From Candidatus Omnitrophota bacterium (lineage in GTDB: Bacteria; Omnitrophota; Gorgyraeia; JABMRN01): a stretch of 7,049 bases of DNA. Made by a program: the position numbers and the translations under genes. The notes below the pieces were generated by a model. It was given only the letters and a program-made list of their open reading frames with translations. It was not told the DNA's origin and did not search any database. The stretch lies in assembly GCA_028702395.1 (NCBI GenBank), contig JAQVOV010000085.1, positions 1 through 7,049 of the forward strand. The letters are read 5' to 3'. Below, one piece after another: positions 1 to 6,829 of this stretch; positions within the stretch are counted from its first letter, which is position 1, and every line of letters begins with the position of its first letter.

Positions 1-3000
1 TTGTGTTTTGACAAGACACCTACAGAGGGTAATGTTTCCCATGCAGTGATATTTTTTGCAGCAGGTATTTCAGGTGTTTCACCTTTGGGTAAACAACCTA
101 ATAAAGATGCTCGTGAATATATTGCTCAGGTAAGAAATCTTATAAGAAATTCTGCTGATATACAACAACGTATATTGGATAAAGCGCATGACCAAGAAAA
201 AATAGCAGTGGAAATATTATCTGTTTTGGGAATACCTGCGGCATTACATTCTGCAGTTATCAGTATTATTTCTGTTGAAATAGCCTTATTCATACAACAG
301 AATAAAAAACCTTTGATAGAACCTATAAAAGAGATCATTGATATACAAGGTGATAAAAGGCAAAATGATCCTGGGACTTATACTGAAGCCTTAGCATTTC
401 AAAAAGCCGGGATAAGGGCCTTAAGAGAGACAATAACCCGTTTCTTTAAAAGCAGAAAGCTATCTTTTGGAAACCAGTTAAAAGATGATGAAAGTATAAA
501 TAAAACATTGGAACTTATTTTACAAGAAGATAAAGACAGTCTTTTGATGGCAGAACATTATTCTAGACATTCTATGATGAAACCAGAAGGACTTATATTG
601 GCAGCTTTGCGAAGTTTAAGGGACAAAGATAGTCCACAGCTTAAAAATTCTTTAAAAGTAATAAGTATACTATCAGGAGCAATTATTTTTATCGCACTTT
701 CAGGAACAGATCTGTCTTTGATGAATTTCATGGGAGGACTGATCATTTCTTCTGTTTTATTCCTGCCTGGCTGGGCTATTCATGAACTAGGCCATTTTAT
801 AGCCAAAGATGGGTATAAATTCCAATCAAAACAAATGAAAGGCGGACCTATTGCAAGTTTTCTCTTGTTTGGGGTTACTTTTTTATCTTTTATCTTTTTA
901 CATGATGCGCAGTTTAACGGCGTATATTATGGGATCTTTCTTTTGACTGCATCAATAATTTATCTTACCCATGGTTTAGCTGATGATATGGCAGCATTTA
1001 ACAGTAATGGAGTTATGGAACCTTATATTAATGAAGATGATCTCAGGGCATTTTTTGATAAAATAAATATTCCTCTTCAAAAGGCTTTATTGGAAGGAAC
1101 AAAGACACAGGAAGATACGCCTGATTATAAGATGATAGAACTTTACAAATATCCATATGTTTGTCTTTATGCAAGTGCTTTGTGTAAAGATATAATAGAA
1201 AGATATTTTGGCAGCAGCCTTAAGAATGTAAAAATGGTCCAGGGTAAAGCTTCTTCAGAGAGTGAAGTTAATAGACATATATGGCTTGAAATAACACTTA
1301 CAAATAAACAGGTCTTTTATTTAAGCGTTGTAGATGGTCAGTTTGCAGAAGGTTTCACAGGCAAAAAACTTGAAAATGTCACAATAGTTAAAGAGCCATT
1401 CAGGAATAAAGCAAGAGCAGGTGCTGTCACAGAAAATTTTAGAGAATGGGCATTCAAAAAAAACTCCGAAACATATGTTCTTTTAGAAAATATTAAAGGT
1501 TCAGTGAAAAGATATCTTGCAAAGTTTGGTATTAGAAGAAGTCTTTTTAAAAAAGATGTGGAGAGTTCAGTTAATTCCAGAAAACTGGGTCAACTTTTCA
1601 ATCTTTTTTTGAATGCGTATCGCGAGGAAAATAATATAGCTGATCATCAGAAGGATGCTTTTTTGATTTCTATGGGATCACCAAAAGATGAAGAACAATT
1701 AAGATATTCTATTTGGGAAACAATGTATGGCAGGGATAAAGCAGAAAAGGTTGCACCTCTCTATGAGGAAACAGGATGGGGAGCAATTGAATTGTTGAAA
1801 TATTTACGTGGAAAAAACATAGGCTTTGAAGAATGGGTAAGAAATATATTTTTTGCTATGGAACTATTTATTGGAAGTAGAACTTTCCCTTTTATTACTA
1901 ATATTATAACGTTTCTTTTTTATCCTGACAGTTTTTTAACTGTTTTTTCAGCAGTCATAATGTCAAATGCTGTTGCTTTCGCTGTTTTGCATAACAATAA
2001 GGATCTTAAGGATCTAATGAGAAAATATAATGCCGGAATAATTCTGAACATGATCAATCTTGTTTTTCCGATCATTGGCCCTGTCATTGCACATCAGTAC
2101 TGGAACAATAGGTATGCTGAAAAATATTTTCCGCTTATGGTCAAAAACAGAGAAATATCACAGCTTCAGCAGACAAGAGTAATGGACATTCAAACAGCGA
2201 TAAAAAGACTTTTTGATAGAAAACAGCAAGCTCTTGTGACGCGTATAGTTGAAGAACTTGAACAAATGCATAAAGAAGATCCTGCCATAGAGGTTTTAAC
2301 TTTCGATCAGGTCTATAGAAGTATAAAAACCAATAAAATAAATGTTCAATCTATGCATATTGATACAGAAAAAAGAAAAGCAGATATTATAGCTATTGCA
2401 AAAGAGCATGAAAAAAAACACGGACAAAAACCTACTGTAAAAGAAGTTATAAAGATCATAGGAACTAAAGACCCTTTTAATACAATAAATTATCAGAATT
2501 TAATGAAATGGATGGAGGGACAAGATCTTTCAATAGAAGATCTTGGTATGAGAAAAGATAAGCAAACCCCTCAAGAGTTTCTTGAAGAAATGATACAAGC
2601 AGCAGAACGAATAACTGAAAATACAGGGTCTAAAAACATAGAATCCGCAGATCTATTAAGAGAATTGAATATTAAAACATCTGCTTTTTCCCAAAGAAAA
2701 AAACGGCTGCAGGAAAAAGGATTTGATATAGAAAAGGAATTTCAACAAAGAGGATTTGTTTTTGTGAAAAGCACAGGATTGGCAAGGCCTCGTGCGAAAA
2801 AGAGAAATGTAAACATAGAACAGATAAAAAAAGCAGATAAAGCAGAAACGCCTAATGTAGAAGAGAGAATAAAAGATAACGGAGTTAGTGCTGAACTTGA
2901 TAATGAAGTTCAACAGGATAATGAAAGTGAAGATAGTGCAATAACCGTGCCTGAAGAACAACCTGTGAAAGAAAAGACCAGGATAAAAAGAAAATATTCC

Positions 3001-4302
3001 CAAAAGACTAGAACAAATCTAACGGATAAAGAAAACATTGAGAAAAAAGGATTTGCGTATGATATTTCTTCTGAGAAAAAGAAAAGTATAAAAAGAAGTA
3101 TTGCTAATTTGTTAAGTAATTTCAAAGGTAAAAGATTGATCCAAATAGTACCTTTAGTTCAAAAGCAATATCAGGACAAAGATTATCTCAGGGTAACCAT
3201 TGAAATGCTGGAAGAAGACGAACTTTCAGATAGTGATAAAGATTATGTTGAAAAACTCAAACAAGATTTTTTTACTGAAGAAAAAGGAATAGCTTTGGCT
3301 GATAGCGGTAAGTCTTCTGATGTTGAGAAAGATATTTCCCTAGATGGGAGCCTTGAGGATAATGATCATCAAAACAAAGAATTGATATCAGAGATGAGGC
3401 GTAGAACACTTTTGGCAGATGAAAAAGAGGAATTAATATCTCTTCTGATGTGGGTTATGGATATTAGCCAAACGAGTGATTCTGATGAAGTTAAAGCATA
3501 TGCTTTACAAGCGCAAAAGCGAATGCGTTCAAAGTTAAAAGAGATTTTTGTTAAAGAAGGTCTTTTCCAAGATCAAGAAGAGTCTTTTCTTGGGTTTTTT
3601 ATGAAAGATCAAAGAATTCATAAAAGCTTTGAAAGGTTTTTGCTTGCTCTTTTCCGAGAACAACAACCTGTGTATTCAGTGAAAACAGCAGAACCTAACT
3701 CTATTATTTTATATGCAGATGATATTATTTCTAATGCAATGCTTTTTGATCTGGAAAGAACATTGATGCTTACATGCAGAGAAGGCGGTATTTTAAGTAA
3801 AGGAAAAATATTTTTATATTGTCAGGGAAAAGTCCCACAGTCTCAAATTAATATGCTTCAAGATCATATTCAAACCATTGCAGAAAATGTGAAGGTTATC
3901 CTGATAATGGCTGATGATGTTCTGAATAAAGAAGAAAAGGAACTGGATCCAGGAAAACAACTGGATAAACTTTTACGATATTTAAAAAGACGTGACTGCG
4001 ATGGAGATCAAATGCCTGAACTTATTGAGAAAAAGGTTCTTGCCATAATAAAGAGCAATGACAACAGCATAGTAGATCTTTATGGAGCATATGACTATAA
4101 AATACCAATTATCTTGATGAATGGCCATGAAAATGGTCTTTTGGGTATTTTTTCATTATCTCAAGCTTTAAATTTAGCTTTTACTATAAGAAAGAACAAT
4201 GGTCTAAGAGGATGGATAAAGGTCCTTGATTCAGTTGATGACACTGAAACTGCATATAAATACTATCGTATATACCGCGAAGAAGTCCTTACTGCTCTGT
4301 AA
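1..4302 (+). CDS. Giant multidomain membrane protein with M50-like and other protease-like modules (5' partial)
   Basis: The frame is open from base 1 to a TAA at 4300-4302, giving 1433 residues. The leading TTG has no visible ribosome site inside the window and the next in-frame ATG is codon 183, so the gene most likely begins upstream. Residue numbers count from base 1. A hydrophobic stretch lies at 72-98. Membrane segments at about 220-235, 243-262, 284-300 and 308-325 carry HELGH (261-265), then GGPIAS (281-286) and a GLADD (325-329); this resembles the M50 site-2 protease core (HExxH, GPxxN, later Asp), without the usual LDG. Residues 380-450 resemble a transglutaminase/papain-like fold (C388, HIWLE with H426, then VVDGQF). 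Membrane segments at about 624-640, 644-663 and 677-697 carry FAVLH (660-664) and HQYWN (698-702), as in CPBP proteases. Next come two or three HTH-like repeats (745-918), a charged linker (930-1060), a helical part, and an alpha/beta domain (1231-1433). The domain calls are inferences from motifs; overall function and substrate are unknown. It is separated from moxR by 370 bases and a new promoter, so it is probably a separate transcription unit. Confidence 0.85.
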   Translation: MCFDKTPTEGNVSHAVIFFAAGISGVSPLGKQPNKDAREYIAQVRNLIRNSADIQQRILDKAHDQEKIAVEILSVLGIPAALHSAVISIISVEIALFIQQNKKPLIEPIKEIIDIQGDKRQNDPGTYTEALAFQKAGIRALRETITRFFKSRKLSFGNQLKDDESINKTLELILQEDKDSLLMAEHYSRHSMMKPEGLILAALRSLRDKDSPQLKNSLKVISILSGAIIFIALSGTDLSLMNFMGGLIISSVLFLPGWAIHELGHFIAKDGYKFQSKQMKGGPIASFLLFGVTFLSFIFLHDAQFNGVYYGIFLLTASIIYLTHGLADDMAAFNSNGVMEPYINEDDLRAFFDKINIPLQKALLEGTKTQEDTPDYKMIELYKYPYVCLYASALCKDIIERYFGSSLKNVKMVQGKASSESEVNRHIWLEITLTNKQVFYLSVVDGQFAEGFTGKKLENVTIVKEPFRNKARAGAVTENFREWAFKKNSETYVLLENIKGSVKRYLAKFGIRRSLFKKDVESSVNSRKLGQLFNLFLNAYREENNIADHQKDAFLISMGSPKDEEQLRYSIWETMYGRDKAEKVAPLYEETGWGAIELLKYLRGKNIGFEEWVRNIFFAMELFIGSRTFPFITNIITFLFYPDSFLTVFSAVIMSNAVAFAVLHNNKDLKDLMRKYNAGIILNMINLVFPIIGPVIAHQYWNNRYAEKYFPLMVKNREISQLQQTRVMDIQTAIKRLFDRKQQALVTRIVEELEQMHKEDPAIEVLTFDQVYRSIKTNKINVQSMHIDTEKRKADIIAIAKEHEKKHGQKPTVKEVIKIIGTKDPFNTINYQNLMKWMEGQDLSIEDLGMRKDKQTPQEFLEEMIQAAERITENTGSKNIESADLLRELNIKTSAFSQRKKRLQEKGFDIEKEFQQRGFVFVKSTGLARPRAKKRNVNIEQIKKADKAETPNVEERIKDNGVSAELDNEVQQDNESEDSAITVPEEQPVKEKTRIKRKYSQKTRTNLTDKENIEKKGFAYDISSEKKKSIKRSIANLLSNFKGKRLIQIVPLVQKQYQDKDYLRVTIEMLEEDELSDSDKDYVEKLKQDFFTEEKGIALADSGKSSDVEKDISLDGSLEDNDHQNKELISEMRRRTLLADEKEELISLLMWVMDISQTSDSDEVKAYALQAQKRMRSKLKEIFVKEGLFQDQEESFLGFFMKDQRIHKSFERFLLALFREQQPVYSVKTAEPNSIILYADDIISNAMLFDLERTLMLTCREGGILSKGKIFLYCQGKVPQSQINMLQDHIQTIAENVKVILIMADDVLNKEEKELDPGKQLDKLLRYLKRRDCDGDQMPELIEKKVLAIIKSNDNSIVDLYGAYDYKIPIILMNGHENGLLGIFSLSQALNLAFTIRKNNGLRGWIKVLDSVDDTETAYKYYRIYREEVLTAL

Positions 4303-4311
4303 AATGGGGCT

Positions 4312-4563
4312 ATGTGTCATGAGTCAATACACAATACGTATGACTCGCATAACATGACTATGAAGATTGCGCAGAAATTAAAGATTTTGCTCCGAGCAAC
4401 GAGTTTCGCGCAACGTGCTAGTAGAACGTTCTAAATAGGCTTTTCAGTAAAACTGATTTCAGGATGAATGATTTAGCCCGTGGCTCGCGGTACGCAGCTC
4501 GTGGTGCAAACCTAGTTTTCAAGAGCAGACCCAATACCCAAGACACACAGACTCATGACACAT
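4312..4563. repeat. Noncoding segment framed by a perfect 14-base inverted repeat
   Basis: The left arm ATGTGTCATGAGTC (4312-4325) is the exact reverse complement of the right arm GACTCATGACACAT (4550-4563). The segment starts 10 bases after the stop of the giant gene and holds no plausible gene. Inside are GC-rich patches unlike the AT-rich genes (about 4391-4420 and 4478-4505, with GTGGCTCGCGG followed by CAGCTCGTGG), a 12-base palindrome, and a small TCAGT/ACTGA hairpin at 4444-4456. No target-site duplication is visible, so a mobile origin is possible but unproven. The rest of the 4303-4672 gap contains only the promoter and ribosome site listed separately. Confidence 0.6.
4422..4433. promoter_or_regulatory. 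12-base perfect palindrome
   Basis: TAGAACGTTCTA is a perfect palindrome in the middle of the noncoding gap. It could bind a dimeric regulator, but it lies about 150 bases upstream of the moxR promoter and no second copy was found in this window. It does not match the Cheo-type LexA box, which needs a longer centre. Confidence 0.25.
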
Positions 4564-4578
4564 TGACACATGACTCAA
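4542..4578 (+). repeat. Degenerate tandem array of 7-base units (GACWCAT type)
   Basis: Five related units follow each other: GACACAC (4542), GACTCAT (4550), GACACAT (4557), GACACAT (4565) and GACTCAA (4572), with single extra bases at 4549 and 4564. Two inverted units sit at 4312-4325 on the far side of the gap, and relatives (TATGACTC, CATGACTA) lie at 4339-4346 and 4353-4360. The array ends 6 bases before the -35 hexamer of the moxR promoter, so it may be an upstream regulatory array or simply a decayed intergenic repeat. Confidence 0.55.
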
Positions 4579-4584
4579 TCTCCC

Positions 4585-4612
4585 TTGACCATACTTTATT
4601 TTATGGTAAAAT
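4585..4612 (+). promoter_or_regulatory. Sigma-70-type promoter for the moxR operon
   Basis: TTGACC (4585-4590), a 16-base spacer and TAAAAT (4607-4612) form a good housekeeping promoter, with TGG directly before the -10 giving an extended -10 element. Transcription would start near 4619, leaving a leader of roughly 54 bases before the moxR ATG. An inverted repeat ACCATA (4588-4593) / TATGGT (4602-4607) fills the spacer and could be an operator. This is the only convincing promoter between the two transcription units. Confidence 0.6.
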
Positions 4613-4660
4613 GTAATATAAGTATTCAACAATTCATAATATGATCAAATCATAAATACA

Positions 4661-4669
4661 AAGGGGGAG
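4661..4669 (+). promoter_or_regulatory. Ribosome binding site of moxR
   Basis: AAGGGGGAG lies 3 bases before the ATG at 4673 (5 bases if pairing uses the G-run), a strong Shine-Dalgarno match that fixes the start. The resulting protein has the normal N-terminus for a MoxR ATPase. Confidence 0.7.
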
Positions 4670-4672
4670 TTT

Positions 4673-5665
4673 ATGAGTGCTGGTATTACTGCAATTAATG
4701 AAAAAGTCAAAAAGGAAAGTGTTTTCTGTGATGCAATACTTACTGAAGTAAGTAAAGTAATAGTAGGGCAAAAATATCTTCTTGAAAGGCTGCTTGTAGG
4801 GCTTTTAGCTAACGGACACATCCTTGTAGAGGGTGTTCCAGGTCTTGCTAAAACAAAGTCTATAAGTACCTTGTCGCAGACAATAAATACAAAGTTCCAA
4901 AGAATACAATTCACTCCTGATCTGTTACCAGCAGATCTTTTGGGAACTTTGGTATATAATGTTAAAGAAGGGGAGTTTGTCACTAAAAAAGGGCCTATTT
5001 TTGCTAATATAATATTGGCAGATGAAATAAACAGAGCTCCTGCAAAAGTTCAGAGTGCTCTTTTAGAAGCTATGCAGGAAAGGCAAGTAACTATAGGAGG
5101 AGAAACACATAAACTTGATGATCCTTTTCTTGTTATGGCTACGCAAAATCCTATAGAACAGGAAGGTACATATACTTTGCCTGAAGCGCAGGTGGATAGA
5201 TTTATGCTAAAGCTTTCCGTTAAATATCCTTCCATTGAAGAAGAACATAAGATCCTAAAACGTATGAGTTTTACAGAATCAAAAATAGATGTCAATCAAA
5301 TAATAGGTCCTAAAGATATTCTACAGGCACGTAAAGTTGTAGATGAAATTTATGTTGATGAAAAAATAGAAAAATATATTCTTGCCATTGTTTTTGCAAC
5401 TCGAGAACCTGAAAAGTATAATTTATCAGACCTTAAAGATCTTATACAATATGGTGCGTCCCCAAGAGCAAGTATTGCGCTTACGCTTGCCGCAAAAGCG
5501 TATGCTTTCATACAAGGCAGAGGATATGTTACCCCGCAAGATATTAAAACGATAGGACAGGATGTTTTAAGACATAGAGTTATACCAAGCTATGAAGCAG
5601 AAGCAGAAGAAAAAACTTCAGAAGATATCATAAAAAGGATATTTGATGAGGTCGAGGTACCGTAA
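4673..5665 (+). CDS. moxR: MoxR-family AAA+ ATPase
   Basis: The 330-residue protein is full length for the family and carries the whole AAA+ signature: the IVGQ lead-in (30-33), Walker A GVPGLAKT (54-61), Walker B IILADEINRA (113-122, D117 and E118), sensor 1 ATQNP (156-160, N159), the arginine-finger segment EAQVDRF (171-177, R176) and sensor 2 GASPRAS (261-267, R265). MoxR ATPases are cytoplasmic chaperone-like machines that use ATP hydrolysis to mature or activate partner proteins, commonly ones with vWA domains. The DUF58 gene 137 bases downstream matches the 'MoxR proper' group, in which moxR and a DUF58 gene are adjacent. The client is not identifiable here. The sequence shows expression from its own promoter at 4585-4612 and a strong ribosome site. 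No key residue is missing. The last codons are unusually GC-rich for the gene. Confidence 0.95.
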   Translation: MSAGITAINEKVKKESVFCDAILTEVSKVIVGQKYLLERLLVGLLANGHILVEGVPGLAKTKSISTLSQTINTKFQRIQFTPDLLPADLLGTLVYNVKEGEFVTKKGPIFANIILADEINRAPAKVQSALLEAMQERQVTIGGETHKLDDPFLVMATQNPIEQEGTYTLPEAQVDRFMLKLSVKYPSIEEEHKILKRMSFTESKIDVNQIIGPKDILQARKVVDEIYVDEKIEKYILAIVFATREPEKYNLSDLKDLIQYGASPRASIALTLAAKAYAFIQGRGYVTPQDIKTIGQDVLRHRVIPSYEAEAEEKTSEDIIKRIFDEVEVP

Positions 5666-5680
5666 CCGAGTTAATAGGGC

Positions 5681-5782
5681 TTAGTGACTAGTGATTAGTG
5701 ACTAGTGATTAGAATAAATTGATTTAAAGATAAAAGTCATATAGGCTTCTCTAGTTACTAGTTTCTAGTCACTAGTTACTAA
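5681..5782 (+). repeat. Intercistronic inverted array of 7-base YTAGTRA units (long hairpin, copy 1)
   Basis: The left arm (5681-5712) is a head-to-tail array alternating TTAGTGA and CTAGTGA, that is 2.3 copies of a 14-base unit. The right arm (5751-5782) is the same array inverted. The 32-base arms match at 26 positions when folded. Five of the other six become G:U pairs in the + strand RNA, leaving one U:U mismatch at 5699/5764. The loop (about 5713-5750) contains a 16-base core, AATTGATTTAAAGATA (5717-5732), that recurs in the next gap. The stem begins 15 bases after the moxR stop and ends 9 bases before the next gene's ribosome site. No U-run follows, so it is not a standard terminator. 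Confidence 0.85.
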
Positions 5783-5785
5783 ACG

Positions 5786-5796
5786 CTATAAAGGTG
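5786..5796 (+). promoter_or_regulatory. Ribosome binding site of the DUF58 gene, inside a shared 11-base box
   Basis: CTATAAAGGTG ends 6 bases before the ATG at 5803, and AAGGTG supplies the Shine-Dalgarno match. The identical 11-mer stands before the next gene at 6816-6826, so the ribosome site is part of the duplicated spacer design. Confidence 0.65.
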
Positions 5797-5802
5797 AAAT
5801 AA

Positions 5803-6681
5803 ATGATCCCAAAAGAAATAATAAAAAGTGTTCGGCGTATACAGATAAGTACAAACAGGCTTGTTTCAGATGTTTTCTCAGGGCAATATAAAAGTGTTTT
5901 TAAAGGGCAAGGAATAGAATTTGATGAAGTTAGAGAATATATGCCGGGAGATGAAATAAGGAGTATTGACTGGAACGTTACTGCAAGAATGAACACTCCT
6001 TATGTTAAACAATTTGTTGAAGAGAGAGAACTGACAGTAATGCTGCTTTTAGATATGTCACAATCCTCAATGTTTGGAACATCAAATAGGTTGAAACAAC
6101 AGGTTGCAGCAGAACTTTGTTCTTTGCTGGCTTTTTCTGCTATAAAGAACAATGACAAAGTAGGATTTATTTCTTTTACTGACAAGATAGAGAAATTTTT
6201 GCCTCCGAGAAAAGGGGTTGGACACGTGTTAAGGGTCATTAGAGATGCCTTATACTTCAAGCCAACATCAAAAGGGACAAATATTCAAAATGCAATAGAT
6301 TTTCTTAATAAGGTATGTAATAGAAGAGTAGTTTGTTTCGTTATTTCAGATTTTTATGATAAAAACTTTAAACGATCAATGTCAATAGCTAATAAAAGGC
6401 ATGATATTGTGGCAGTCACTATAACAGATCCTTGCGAATTGGAATTGCCCAAGCTTGGGATACTTAACCTGTGGGATGCCGAAAGCGGAAAGGAATATAT
6501 AATAGATACCTCTCCGGAAAAGGTGCGTAGAGAATATAAGATACGAGCTTTAAAAAAGTTCAGACAAAGAGAGAAGATATTTACTTCTATAAATGTTGAT
6601 AATATTGATATAAGGACGAATATCCCATATATCAACAGTTTAGTTAAATTTTTTGATATACGTGAGAGGCGGAAGCGATAG
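5803..6681 (+). CDS. DUF58 family protein with von Willebrand A-type (MIDAS) domain
   Basis: The 292-residue protein has the typical size of soluble DUF58 proteins encoded next to MoxR. The DUF58 signature is clear: GIEFDEVREYMPGDEIRSID (37-56), then W57-N58 and A61-R62, then PYVKQF (66-71) with E73-E74-R75. The vWA metal site (MIDAS) is complete: DMSQS (84-88) gives D84, S86 and S88, T159 is in the KGTN loop, and D183 in ISDFYD is the last ligand. No membrane segment or signal peptide is visible, so it should be cytoplasmic. It is probably the substrate or partner of the MoxR ATPase encoded 137 bases upstream. Both flanking gaps carry the same hairpin-forming repeat, and no promoter is evident between it and moxR, so co-transcription is likely. 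The basic tail RERRKR is encoded by a GC-rich stretch. The specific role is unknown in general for this family. Confidence 0.92.
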   Translation: MIPKEIIKSVRRIQISTNRLVSDVFSGQYKSVFKGQGIEFDEVREYMPGDEIRSIDWNVTARMNTPYVKQFVEERELTVMLLLDMSQSSMFGTSNRLKQQVAAELCSLLAFSAIKNNDKVGFISFTDKIEKFLPPRKGVGHVLRVIRDALYFKPTSKGTNIQNAIDFLNKVCNRRVVCFVISDFYDKNFKRSMSIANKRHDIVAVTITDPCELELPKLGILNLWDAESGKEYIIDTSPEKVRREYKIRALKKFRQREKIFTSINVDNIDIRTNIPYINSLVKFFDIRERRKR

Positions 6682-6695
6682 AGCGAGTTAATATG

Positions 6696-6807
6696 GGTTA
6701 GTAACTAGTGACTAGTGATTAGTGACTAGTAATAATTGATTTAAAGATACTGTATCAATAGGACATTTATCTTAAGATTAATTTATTCTAGTCACTAGTT
6801 ACTAATC
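6696..6807 (+). repeat. Intercistronic inverted array of 7-base YTAGTRA units (long hairpin, copy 2)
   Basis: The left array runs from 6698 to about 6732 (five 7-base units) and the right array (6788-6808) is inverted. TTAGTAACTAGTGACTAG (6698-6715) pairs perfectly with 6788-6805 over 18 bp, extended to 20 pairs by a G:U and a G:C. A second register pairs 6715-6730 with 6794-6809 (15 Watson-Crick plus one G:U), so two exclusive stems compete for the right arm. The core AATTGATTTAAAGATA recurs at 6734-6749 and CGAGTTAATA recurs at 6684-6693 (5667-5676 in copy 1). The stem begins about 14-16 bases after the DUF58 stop, the same geometry as copy 1. Confidence 0.85.
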
Positions 6808-6815
6808 ACGATATA

Positions 6816-6829
6816 CTATAAAGGTGGGG
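6816..6829 (+). promoter_or_regulatory. Ribosome binding site of the third operon gene
   Basis: CTATAAAGGTG (6816-6826) is identical to the box before the DUF58 gene and runs into GGG, giving a purine-rich Shine-Dalgarno site ending just before the ATG at 6831. It supports this start for the truncated gene. Confidence 0.6.

Noticed and set aside
1..3. TTG at base 1 as the true start of the giant gene
   Set aside because: It coincides with the window edge, upstream sequence is not visible and no signal peptide follows, so a partial gene is more likely.
8..35. TTGACA followed by TAATGT as a promoter
   Set aside because: The -10 match is poor and the sequence lies inside the coding frame with no nearby downstream start.
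1828..1842. EEWVR at residues 610-614 as the CPBP EExxxR motif
   Set aside because: The arginine is one residue too close and the distance to FxxxH is longer than usual; the degenerate site near 621-627 fits the spacing better.
2656..3003. Minus-strand open frame of about 115 codons rich in Phe, Leu and Ile
   Set aside because: It is the complement of the Lys/Glu-rich repeat and linker region of the giant protein, which automatically gives a hydrophobic-looking antisense frame.
4316..4358. Terminator hairpin for the giant gene (GAGTCA / TGACTC, GTCATG / CATGAC)
   Set aside because: The stem is interrupted and short, the loop is 14 bases and no U-run follows. It is better explained as part of the heptamer repeats.
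4312..4563. A complete insertion sequence or MITE
   Set aside because: The terminal repeats are made of the local heptamers, there is no target-site duplication, and no transposase is encoded.
4542..4578. CRISPR-like array
   Set aside because: The units are 7 bases and directly adjacent, with no spacers of constant length and no cas genes.
4645..4983. Minus-strand open frame of about 112 codons across the moxR start
   Set aside because: It lies antisense to the conserved Walker A-containing region of moxR, has no ribosome site or recognisable motif, and is explained by the codon bias of the real gene.
5681..5782. Rho-independent terminator between moxR and the DUF58 gene
   Set aside because: The stem is long and AT-rich with a 38-base loop and no U-run after it, and both gaps have the same structure inside an apparent operon.
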